Of a stretch of DNA of 49,422 nt, positions 42,262 to 49,422 are shown piece by piece (position 1 is the stretch's first letter; each line of letters begins with the position of its first letter). Made by a program: the position numbers and the translations under genes. Under the pieces are notes generated by a model. The model was not told the origin of the DNA. It was given only the letters and a program-made list of their open reading frames with translations, and searched no databases. This stretch comes from Clostridiales bacterium (GTDB taxonomy: Bacteria; Bacillota; Clostridia; Lachnospirales; Lachnospiraceae), in assembly GCA_015655075.1 (NCBI GenBank), contig JAATFT010000097.1, positions 1 to 49,422 of the forward strand, written 5' to 3'.

Positions 42262-42900
42262 CTATCGTCTGTTTATTCGCTCATAGAGAAAAACACCAGC
42301 TATAAATAATACACTTATTGCCAGTAACCAATATTTTGTATCAAAAATACCGTTGCTCATAGAAAAAAGTGAAAGTTTACTTGTAGACGTTATTGAACCA
42401 AGCAAGTTTAAGATAAAATATCCGGCGGATGTAAAATACCCGGCTATGACATTGTTGCACAAAGAGGATACGAAGAACCCGAAACTTCCCAAAGCCAGTG
42501 CGGAAATAAAAGTCCCGACTACATATGTCCAAAACGGGAACTTGCAATTGAGAACAAGCATAATCCATGAAAATCCTATGGCCAGGAAAAGTAATACTAC
42601 AAATGAAATTGTTAATCTCAAAGCCAATATTTTTGAATAGAAAATTTTTTTTGAGAAAACAACCTCTTGAATTTCGTTGCTCTGCTCCGGTTTGACAATT
42701 GGGACAAGAAGGAATATACCGATAAACGCAACCGCCTGTTCCAGACATTCGGCAGTATGTACTTCATCTAAATTTGAAATTCCTCTAATCACTGGAATGA
42801 GAAATAAGTATCCGACCGCCAAAATCAAATTAATTTTTGTGCACAACCGGAAATTTGCCCTTAACAAACTCAAACCATTTTGCGTAGACATTTGCCGCAT
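42262..42900 (-). CDS. ABC-2 permease, second subunit
   Basis: A 212-residue membrane protein with about six hydrophobic helices (LILAVGYLFLIPVIRGI, FIGIFLLVPIV, LRLTISFVVLLFLAIGF, WLLAISVLFIAGVFLY). The start at 42900 follows AGGGG; a longer frame to 42960 lies within the upstream gene and has no ribosome site. It overlaps the end of the first permease gene by 71 bases. Together with the ATPase and first permease it should form an ABC-2 type exporter. The substrate is not known; lantibiotic or bacitracin-type peptide resistance is the usual role for such modules with an adjacent two-component system. Confidence 0.75.
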   Translation of the reverse strand: MRQMSTQNGLSLLRANFRLCTKINLILAVGYLFLIPVIRGISNLDEVHTAECLEQAVAFIGIFLLVPIVKPEQSNEIQEVVFSKKIFYSKILALRLTISFVVLLFLAIGFSWIMLVLNCKFPFWTYVVGTFISALALGSFGFFVSSLCNNVIAGYFTSAGYFILNLLGSITSTSKLSLFSMSNGIFDTKYWLLAISVLFIAGVFLYERINRR

Positions 42901-44221
42901 TGATTTTCCCCTTTCTCCTTCGACTGAAAATCCATATGGAAAATACAATAAACAGGACACTTATTCCAGTCATACAAAGACGATTAAGGCAAATAAGCTC
43001 GAAGTTCTTTTGTATGATTTCATATCCTCTTAACGTGTTATGGCGTACCATGAGTGTGAAAAGACAAGTATCTCCCGACAATCCGGTAATACCCCGGTCA
43101 ATCATCCACCACAAAAATTGGATTAAAATTGCTATAGGACTATCCGTCAACAGAGTAAAGAATGTCCCAAGAGCCGTTACAACCATGACCGTTGGAAGAA
43201 GCCACCACAAAATGTATTTTATAAAAGCAAATCCATCAACGGAGATTGACATTTTAGAACCGAATCCGATAAGCGGAATAAGAGATTCCAAACTTAACAG
43301 AATTACTGGCAGCAAAATCATAGTGATATTGGCCATGTAGCGAACAAGCAGCAGTTTGGCGGGAGATATGCTTTTGCTGAAAATCAATTCATCCATACGA
43401 TGGCGCCTGTCCTTAAGCCAGATAACCACAATGAGAAATACGGGGTATAGTCCCAGCACTTGTCCTATATAATCGCAGAATAAACGTGCGAATCCATTTG
43501 TTACCCTGTCATTATTTATGGTCTGCTGATATTCTGCGAGTGCTTCGTCGTAATTCATTTCGGTAATTCCGAAATAAGCAAGCAGCATATCCATGGAATA
43601 TTTTGAGCCGTTTTCACCAATAATTTCTTCCATTTCAGACATTAACTCTTTGAAATGCTCGTATGTTACCTGTGATGAAAATTGCTTAGTCTTATCATTT
43701 TCAGAAGATGACTTATTTTCACCTTCCATTGTAATGTTTAGACTTCCGTTTCCATCTGCCTGGGAAGCCCCAAAATGAATAATCGTACCATTTATTGCAG
43801 GAAAATAATCTTCGGGCAGGTTATTGAGTTGTTCCTCCGTTAATCCGGTAATCTCACATAGTATTTCTAACACTCGTTCCTGCTTGGCTTCGCTTAACGA
43901 AACTACTTTATAATACCCCAGCGGATAGGTGTCATAGCTGTTATTTATATATTCCCGCAATAGGGCATCCGTGGCCCCGGTCATAATTTTTTCGGAGTTT
44001 TCTACTGTTTTACTGCCAAAGGATTCATCATCCACAGATGGTTTTGCTAAAAGAGGGCGGTCGAATGAAAATCCCGTAGTTGTCCCTCCATCCGCTAAAT
44101 TGATTTCTTCCTTCGTGACACCGTAAAAATTCTGATACCAGCTAAACAAAAGGAATGCAATAAAAAGATAGTAAATTACACTGGTTGCTATTTTTTTACA
44201 CTCAGTTAGATATAACTTCAC
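42830..44221 (-). CDS. ABC-2 permease, first subunit with large external domain
   Basis: A 463-residue protein with an N-terminal helix (about 12-30). A long hydrophilic, probably external, region (about 35-245, with ITGLTEEQLNNLPEDYFPAI) is followed by five or six membrane helices and a short basic tail (RRRKGKINAANVYAKW). This is a permease with a large extracellular loop, as in bacteriocin or antimicrobial peptide efflux modules. The ATPase stop and this start overlap (ATGA-type) at 44218-44221, giving translational coupling. Confidence 0.82.
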   Translation of the reverse strand: MKLYLTECKKIATSVIYYLFIAFLLFSWYQNFYGVTKEEINLADGGTTTGFSFDRPLLAKPSVDDESFGSKTVENSEKIMTGATDALLREYINNSYDTYPLGYYKVVSLSEAKQERVLEILCEITGLTEEQLNNLPEDYFPAINGTIIHFGASQADGNGSLNITMEGENKSSSENDKTKQFSSQVTYEHFKELMSEMEEIIGENGSKYSMDMLLAYFGITEMNYDEALAEYQQTINNDRVTNGFARLFCDYIGQVLGLYPVFLIVVIWLKDRRHRMDELIFSKSISPAKLLLVRYMANITMILLPVILLSLESLIPLIGFGSKMSISVDGFAFIKYILWWLLPTVMVVTALGTFFTLLTDSPIAILIQFLWWMIDRGITGLSGDTCLFTLMVRHNTLRGYEIIQKNFELICLNRLCMTGISVLFIVFSIWIFSRRRKGKINAANVYAKWFEFVKGKFPVVHKN

Positions 44222-45093
44222 TTTAACACCCCCTCTTGCATTCTAAGCAGCTGCATATAACCGTCCTCCAATGTTGCATTTTCAACTAGATGTACTTCTT
44301 CGGGAGCAATTTCAGATAAAATTCTGCATTGCAGAATAGATACGCCTGTTTGCAAGCTTAAAATAGTATATTTCTCCTTAACCCTTTCTCCCAACATTTT
44401 AGGTACTTCAATAGAATAAACTTTCCCATCCGCCTGTCGAATAAGGTTTTCCGTTGAACCTTGAAAAATAAGCTTTCCCTTGTTCAAAACGGCAACATTC
44501 TGGCAGGTCGATTCAATATCTTCCACAATATGAGTGGAAAGCAGGACAATTCTATTCTCCGCAAACTCACATAACAGATTACGAAAGCGGATTCTTTCTT
44601 CGGGGTCAAGACCGGCGGTCGGTTCATCCACAATTAATACCTGCGGATTGTGGAGCAGAGCTTGCGCAATGCCAAGTCTGCGCTTCATACCGCCTGATAA
44701 AGCCTTTATCTTGGTGTTCCAATTATCTTGCAGATTTACTTTTTCCAACAATTCCGAAATACGTTGCTTACGTTCCGGGTTCCGAATTTCTGAAAGCAGA
44801 CCAAGGTAATTCATTGCCTCATACACGGTCATGCCTGGATACATCGAAAAATCCTGCGGAAGATACCCGACAAGTTCCCGTATCTTCTTCGTGTTCTTGA
44901 TAGGGACATTGCTAATAGAAATATCACCACTTGTTTGTGTAGATAATGTTGCCAAGATACGCATCAGACTTGTCTTGCCCGCGCCGTTACGTCCAAGTAA
45001 TCCGTACATTCCCGCAGGAATGGTAAGCGAAACATCTTGTAACGCAGTTTTTTTCCTATAATTCTTTGTTAGATGATTTATGGTTATTTCCAT
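44218..45093 (-). CDS. ABC transporter ATP-binding protein
   Basis: A 291-residue ATPase with Walker A GRNGAGKTS, Q-loop LPQDFSMYP, signature LSGGMKRR, Walker B VLIVDEPTAGLD and H-loop STHIV. The C-terminal about 80 residues are an accessory domain (DGKVYSIEVPKMLGERVKEKY). GGAGG for its ATG lies in the 3' arm of a hairpin (45102-45124). It heads the permease part of the operon, directly downstream of the histidine kinase gene on the same strand. Confidence 0.93.
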   Translation of the reverse strand: MEITINHLTKNYRKKTALQDVSLTIPAGMYGLLGRNGAGKTSLMRILATLSTQTSGDISISNVPIKNTKKIRELVGYLPQDFSMYPGMTVYEAMNYLGLLSEIRNPERKQRISELLEKVNLQDNWNTKIKALSGGMKRRLGIAQALLHNPQVLIVDEPTAGLDPEERIRFRNLLCEFAENRIVLLSTHIVEDIESTCQNVAVLNKGKLIFQGSTENLIRQADGKVYSIEVPKMLGERVKEKYTILSLQTGVSILQCRILSEIAPEEVHLVENATLEDGYMQLLRMQEGVLK

Positions 45094-45124
45094 AAAAAAA
45101 CCTCCTTACTTGGATTGTAAGGAG
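45094..45124 (-). promoter_or_regulatory. Hairpin hiding the ribosome site of the ABC ATPase gene
   Basis: On the minus strand CTCCTTAC-AATCCAA-GTAAGGAG is followed by G and a T7 run, then ATG. The 3' arm contains the Shine-Dalgarno of the ATPase gene. The hairpin therefore resembles both a terminator and a translational lock between the sensor genes and the transporter genes. Confidence 0.6.
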
Positions 45125-45159
45125 ATTTTAAATCCTAAAAGACAATTTTTCGAAAAAGA

Positions 45160-46353
45160 TCATATCATAATTTTTGCTGTAATAATTGCGCCGTTATTAA
45201 TACCATTTGCAATGCAGAGGGTTCCGCCTTGTTTTTCACATAAAAGTTTGCTAATGCTTAAGCCAATGCCAAAATGGTTATATTCTTTTTCCATGCTATA
45301 AAAAAGTGTTGTTGCCTGTTCTATCGCTATATCCGAAAAGCCTTTCCCATCATCTTGTATGGACATTACAAAATAATCATTGTCTGTGGAAATAGTAACT
45401 GACACTTTATGTTCAGCATATCGTACTGCGTTTTGTACTAAGTTTTCGAGTATGCGAAACAGCAACTGCTTATCGATTGAAATAGTGGATAAAGAAACAT
45501 CGGATTGCAAGGTTATTTCTTTTTTGTTTCCATTTGTCAACTGCTCTAAATTACTTTTTATCTCATGAATTAAATCAGTTATTTTTTCTTCTTGCAGGTG
45601 TATTTCTAAATTTTCGATTTTTTCAACGTCCCGAATGCTGTCTACATAGCGCTCCAATCGGTTTGTGGCCTCTGACATATATTGAATTGTTTCTAATAGC
45701 ATATCCTCGGTTAATTTGTCCTGCGGAATGTTTTTATTCAAATAATCTAAGTATCCCTTTATTACGGTAATTGGCGTTCTCAAATCATGTGATACAGAAG
45801 CATTGATTAATTTCCGCTGTTCTGACAGCTCCCATATCTTTTTGTTATTATGGCGAAGTTCTGTGCGCATTTTTTCCATAGAAGCGCATAGTTCGCCTAA
45901 TTCATCCGAATTGCTATAAGCAATAGAAAAATCCAAATCATTATTTTGGATATTTGTGATACCTTTTTTTAGTTCAAGGAAAGGCTTGCGAAGTTTCATA
46001 CGATAGTATAAGGTTGATGCAAGACTAATACCCAGTAGCATATAGGCAATTGGGAGTCCTATCATTGCCACGTAACAGCCATAATAGCTGATAGACTGCT
46101 GAATGGACATGGGTTTCCACTGGACGGCGTTTTGTCCCAATTCTAAATTTATGGAATTATCATCTTGATTTATTTCGGTTTTTGAAATGTCAACAATCAA
46201 TATTCTGTCACGAATAATTTTTTGCTGGGCTACATTTGCTAAATAGATAGTAATTCCTGATAAAATGCAAATACAACAAACTGTCAGGGAGAATAGGACA
46301 ATCAGAGATTTTCTTATAGACATTCTGCGGAAATGTTCTTTTATTTTTTCCAT
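45160..46353 (-). CDS. Histidine kinase
   Basis: A 397-residue membrane sensor kinase. Two helices (about 15-40 and 90-115) enclose a short external segment of about 50 residues. A HAMP-type region (LRKPFLELKKGITNI) follows, then HisKA with the phospho-accepting His189 in SVSHDLRTPITVIKGY. The ATPase has an N-box ENLVQNAVRYAE, DDGKGFS and HFGIGLS. The start codon region overlaps the end of the response-regulator gene by 13 bases. The size of the external loop is larger than in BceS-type kinases, so direct sensing of the ligand is possible. Confidence 0.93.
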   Translation of the reverse strand: MEKIKEHFRRMSIRKSLIVLFSLTVCCICILSGITIYLANVAQQKIIRDRILIVDISKTEINQDDNSINLELGQNAVQWKPMSIQQSISYYGCYVAMIGLPIAYMLLGISLASTLYYRMKLRKPFLELKKGITNIQNNDLDFSIAYSNSDELGELCASMEKMRTELRHNNKKIWELSEQRKLINASVSHDLRTPITVIKGYLDYLNKNIPQDKLTEDMLLETIQYMSEATNRLERYVDSIRDVEKIENLEIHLQEEKITDLIHEIKSNLEQLTNGNKKEITLQSDVSLSTISIDKQLLFRILENLVQNAVRYAEHKVSVTISTDNDYFVMSIQDDGKGFSDIAIEQATTLFYSMEKEYNHFGIGLSISKLLCEKQGGTLCIANGINNGAIITAKIMI

Positions 46354-47015
46354 TTATAACCCACCCCCCAAACTGTTTCAATGTATTGCTTATCTGTATA
46401 TTCGGCCAGCTTATTTCTGATCTTTCTGATATGCTCCTTGATAACGATACTGTCGCCCTCGTTATTAAATCCCCATAACTTTTCATATATCGTTTCTCTA
46501 TCAAATACCATTCCAGCATTCATTGATAAAAGCCTTATAATTTGAAATTCTTTATTAGAAAAATCCAATTGCTTGTTGTCGTAATATACAGTGTGGTTAC
46601 CATAATCAATTATTAACTGACCCTCAAACTTGGCTTTCGTCACCGAATGGCTCCGTTTTTCCCGCCGCAAATGAGCCATAACCCGCGCCATTAATTCATC
46701 CATGCTAAACGGTTTTGTAATATAATCGTCACCGCCGACAGCCAGACCATTTATTTTATCCTGTTCGGTTACTCTTGCAGTTAAAAATAATATGGGACAT
46801 GATATATGCTCACGGATTAAAGTGCACAATTCAAGTCCGTTCATTCCAGGCATATTGATGTCCAGCAAAATCATATCCGGGCTATTCGTCAGTCGCGCTA
46901 AAGCTTCTTCTGCATTTTTGGCTGTTAACACGCTATAATTTTCCATTTCAAAATTTCTTTTCAACATATTTAATATCATTTCTTCATCATCTATAATTAA
47001 TAATTTGCTCTTCAT
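46341..47015 (-). CDS. Response regulator (OmpR type)
   Basis: A 224-residue regulator with a receiver domain (acidic pocket Asp9/Asp10, phospho-acceptor Asp52 in LLDINMPGMNG, Lys101 in ITKPFSMDEL). It has a C-terminal winged-helix DNA-binding domain (ILRLLSMN-type region, RKIRNKLAEY, VWGVGYKWKK). GAAAGGAGTGA precedes the ATG. It is the first gene of the minus-strand operon. Its 5' region has a TTGTCG/ATATAA pair with 17-base spacing (about 47066-47095). It presumably activates the transporter genes. Confidence 0.92.
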   Translation of the reverse strand: MKSKLLIIDDEEMILNMLKRNFEMENYSVLTAKNAEEALARLTNSPDMILLDINMPGMNGLELCTLIREHISCPILFLTARVTEQDKINGLAVGGDDYITKPFSMDELMARVMAHLRREKRSHSVTKAKFEGQLIIDYGNHTVYYDNKQLDFSNKEFQIIRLLSMNAGMVFDRETIYEKLWGFNNEGDSIVIKEHIRKIRNKLAEYTDKQYIETVWGVGYKWKK

Positions 47016-47280
47016 TTGAAATTCACTCCTTTCCGCAAATAAACAAAAATATAGAAGTTTATGTTATATAAAAAAAGTCAAAATTTCGACAACAACATTA
47101 AGGGCAAGTCAAACTATATTAAATATATTTTATGTTATTGTTCAAGACAATACAAGGTTGTAGATTTGAATAATTAACATAGTCCCAGCAAGTACACGAT
47201 TAAAACATGCGAGAAGATAAGAGAAACAAAACATTCTCACTTATCATGCTTCTTCTAAGCTATGTTAAACGGCAAGCAGG

Positions 47281-47363
47281 GCAAGTGTATTGACACTTGC
47301 ACATTTTTAAGAATTTCCCTGCGGTCAACTCTTAAAAATTGCTTGTTGGGGCAAGCGCCCCAA
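47281..47363. other. oriT-like array of hairpins
   Basis: Three inverted repeats follow one another: GCAAGTGT-ATTG-ACACTTGC (47281-47300), TTTTTAAGA with TCTTAAAAA (47304-47312, 47330-47338), and TTGGGGC-AAGC-GCCCCAA (47346-47363). The words around CCCTGCGG and GGGGCAAGCGCCCC resemble the mobilisation-origin region of Tn1549-like conjugative elements. No relaxase gene is left in the window. The rest of 47016-47280 shows only AT-rich spacer. Confidence 0.5.
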
Positions 47364-47364
47364 A

Positions 47365-47602
47365 CCCTGCAACTTCGGGCCAATACCCCACGAGCGGCGC
47401 TCGCCACAGTGAACGAAACAGGATAATGTAGTATAGTTAGATCACGGCAAGAAGTTCGACCAACTTTGGGATACGAACTCGTGGGCCAATATAGGATTCA
47501 CTTCCTGCTCGCATCACGGATTGTCCAGCCATAAGGCCAAAGGACGCATGGTAAATTGATAGATAAGAGGAAGTGAGCGCCGTAATCAAAGGAGGAACTG
47601 CT
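47365..47602 (+). ncRNA. Candidate IS110 bridge RNA region, copy B
   Basis: Similar over most of its length to the copy A leader. It starts at CTGCAACTTCGGGCC and ends in AAAGGAGG before the transposase. The stem-loop GTTCGA-CCAACTTT-GGGATACGAACTCG differs from copy A in the loop block only. Confidence 0.6.
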
Positions 47603-48650
47603 ATGGAAGCAAACATGGAAGTTGTTTACGAGCGTGCATGTGGGATTGATGTACATAAGAAGGAAATAGTAGTCTGCCTGATCACAGGACAGTGCAGGAC
47701 AGTTACAAAAAAGTATGGAACTCTGACCAGGGAACTTCGGGAAATGGTTGCCTGGCTGAAGGAGGAACAGTGCCAGATGGTTGCAATGGAAAGCACTGGT
47801 TCCTTCTGGAAGCCGTTGTACAACCTTTTTGAACTGGAGGGGATGGAAGCAATTATTGTAAACGCACAGCATATGAAAGCGATACCGGGGCGTAAGACCG
47901 ATGTGAACGATGCCCAGTGGATTGCAAAACTGCTGCGGCATGGCCTGCTTAGGGCCAGTTTTATTACGGATAAGGCGCAGCGGGAGTTCGTGAACTGACG
48001 CGGTACCGCAACAGCCGGATAGAAGAAAGGGCAAGGGAAATCAACCGCCTGCAAAAAATGCTGGAGGGAGCCAATATCAAGCTTTCCGATATTACCAGCC
48101 AAAGTGCGAACAACTTTCTCCAGATGATCATTGAACACGACGAGCTGACGGTGGAGGAGGTGGAACAGGCGCGCCATAACCGTTGCAAATCCAGTGCGGA
48201 GGAATTTCTGGATGCACTCACAAGCATTATTTTCCCTTTGCAAAGGGAACTGTTTGGGGAAGTGTTGCGGGTCATAGAGGAACAGACACGACAGATAGAG
48301 CGTATCGAAGCGATGGTCCAGACATATACCACGGAGGAATATGACAGTGCGGCAAAGGCGCTTGATACCATGCCGGGCATCGGAAGGAACAGTGCGGAGC
48401 AAATCCTCGCAGAAACAGGAACAGACATGTCTCATTTTCCAAGTGCCAGTCACCTTTGCGCATGGGCGGGGGTAAGCCCGGGAAACAATGAAAGGGCCGG
48501 AAAGAGAAAGAGTGGAAAGACGCGCAGGGGGAATAAAACGCTCAAAAAGACACTGGTACAGTGCGCCACTTCCGCCGTGAAAAACAAGGATTCCTTCTTT
48601 TTTGCTCAATATCAGCGGCTGGTGGTACGAAAAGGTGCAAAAAAGGCAGT
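47603..48650 (+). pseudogene. IS110 transposase, broken (copy B)
   Basis: The N-terminal part (GIDVHKKEIVVCLITGQ, AMESTGSFWKPL, PGRKTDVNDAQWIAKLLRHG) is intact up to AQREF, where a one-base deletion near 47984 moves the remainder (ELTRYRNSRIEERAREINRL onward) to another frame. The Transposase_20 part (MPGIGRNSAEQILAETG, CAWAGVSPGNNERAGKRKSG) continues to about 48640. There it breaks and is joined directly to IS1182 sequence. It is in opposite orientation to copy A. Confidence 0.88.
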
Positions 48651-49422
48651 GATGGGGTCATTGACGCGTTCGTCAACCAAGTGGATTTGGCAAGGTTGTG
48701 GTTCACGAATACAAAACTGAATGCGTGTGGCAGACCTCCCTATGACCCGGCGATGTTGCTGAAGCTGTATATCTACGGCTATATGAACCGTATACGGCCG
48801 TCGCGCAGGCTTGAAGCCCTGGCGCGGGTGAACGTTGAGGTAATGTGGCTGCTTGACAAGGTTGTGCCTGATGACAGGTGTATCGCCGACTTCCGCAAGG
48901 ACAATGGCAAAGCAATCAAAAAAGTGTTCCATGAGTTCAGTCTGATGTGCAGCCGGCTCGGACTGTATGGCGGCAAAGACGCTTCGGTAGACGGCACGAA
49001 AATTCGAGCCAACGCAAATCGGCACAGCGTTCATACGAAACAGGGAACAAAAGCATTCATCGCAAAGGTGAATGAAAAAATCGAGCGATATATGAAATTG
49101 CTTGGCGAAACCGATGAAGAAGAAACAAACGGATCCCAAATTTCCAAAGCAACGGTCAAAGTAATATTGAAACACCTCTCCGAAAAGAAGGAGGGACTCC
49201 TTGACTGGCAAAAACAAATCGAGGAAAACAATGGTGAAACAGTTTCAACGGTTGACCCTGACGCCCGCATAATGAGAACAAACGGCGATGGAAGGGCGCT
49301 TGACGCTTGCTACAACGTTCAGGCGATCGCCGATAACGAACACAGCCTTGTCATTGAGTTTGAAGTCACGACAGACGCAAACGAGAGCGGTAAATTGTCC
49401 GTAATGACGGAACCTGCCAAGG
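48651..49422 (+). pseudogene. IS1182-family transposase, 5'-truncated, running off the window
   Basis: The frame from 48651 reads VIDAFVNQVDLARLWF, then GRPPYDPAMLLKLYIYGYMN and RPSRRLEALARVNVEVMWLL. It continues with CIADFRKDN, YGGKDASVDGTKIRANANRH (with the first catalytic Asp) and onward to the window edge. The start codon and the first residues of IS1182 transposases are missing, replaced by IS110 sequence, so no start is available. The right end is outside the window. The downstream catalytic residues could not be checked. Confidence 0.8.

Noticed and set aside
47626..48609. 327-codon frame on the minus strand opposite IS110 copy B
   Set aside because: It is the antisense of the IS110 transposase and has no ribosome site or protein-like pattern; the plus-strand frames match the transposase.

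Overview
The window looks like a chromosome segment of an anaerobic, low-GC, spore-forming Firmicute of the Clostridia, most likely Lachnospiraceae-like. The support is a T-box leader on leuS, strong AGGAGG ribosome sites, a ferredoxin-type 2-oxoacid oxidoreductase, a Gly/Cys-rich small protein of the kind found in spore formers, a collagen-like surface protein, and Tn1549-like mobile element debris. No rRNA, tRNA or CRISPR array was seen.

Layout. 1-2.1 kb: the end of a sugar-acid type cluster (NanA/DapA-family aldolase, enolase-superfamily protein, cupin). 2.3-9.2 kb: a minus-strand Ca2+ P-type ATPase, then a heterodimeric ABC exporter in which the first half carries a degenerate ATP site. 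9.4-14.2 kb: an anchored L,D-transpeptidase and T-box-controlled leuS. 14.3-18.9 kb: a visibly more AT-rich island that reads as a compact RiPP cluster: palindromic operator, winged-helix regulator, peptidase-less ABC exporter, a 34-residue precursor-like peptide, and a cobalamin-binding radical SAM enzyme. A small TxpA/Hol_Tox-like type I toxin runs into the end of the radical SAM gene from the other strand. This cluster is the best candidate for an undescribed system.

19-36 kb is housekeeping and accessory core: two unrecognised small proteins, luxS, a HAD phosphatase, trpS, a 2-hydroxyacid dehydrogenase, aroC, small spore-type proteins, a korA-like gamma-alpha fusion with korB, a cytosolic subtilase, an MltG-like transglycosylase, hsp20, and a three-gene metal/redox operon (secreted Cys-Cys protein, DUF2318 protein, HMA-TauE/SafE-cupredoxin-like fusion). 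A family of short inverted-repeat elements (MITE-like, ends GAGYGTGTTTGAAAAAT) is scattered through the intergenic spaces of the first 33 kb. A second class of long imperfect palindromes also occurs.

36.2-49.4 kb is a mobile-element region. A large serine recombinase with its DUF6870-like partner abuts a truncated collagen-like gene. A broken IS3 copy follows, then two broken IS110 copies in opposite orientation. These enclose an ABC-2 transporter (one ATPase, two permeases) with its own histidine kinase and response regulator. An oriT-like hairpin array and a truncated IS1182 transposase running off the right edge complete the region. The 5' noncoding ends of the two IS110 copies are conserved apart from short loop blocks that differ, as expected of bridge RNAs.
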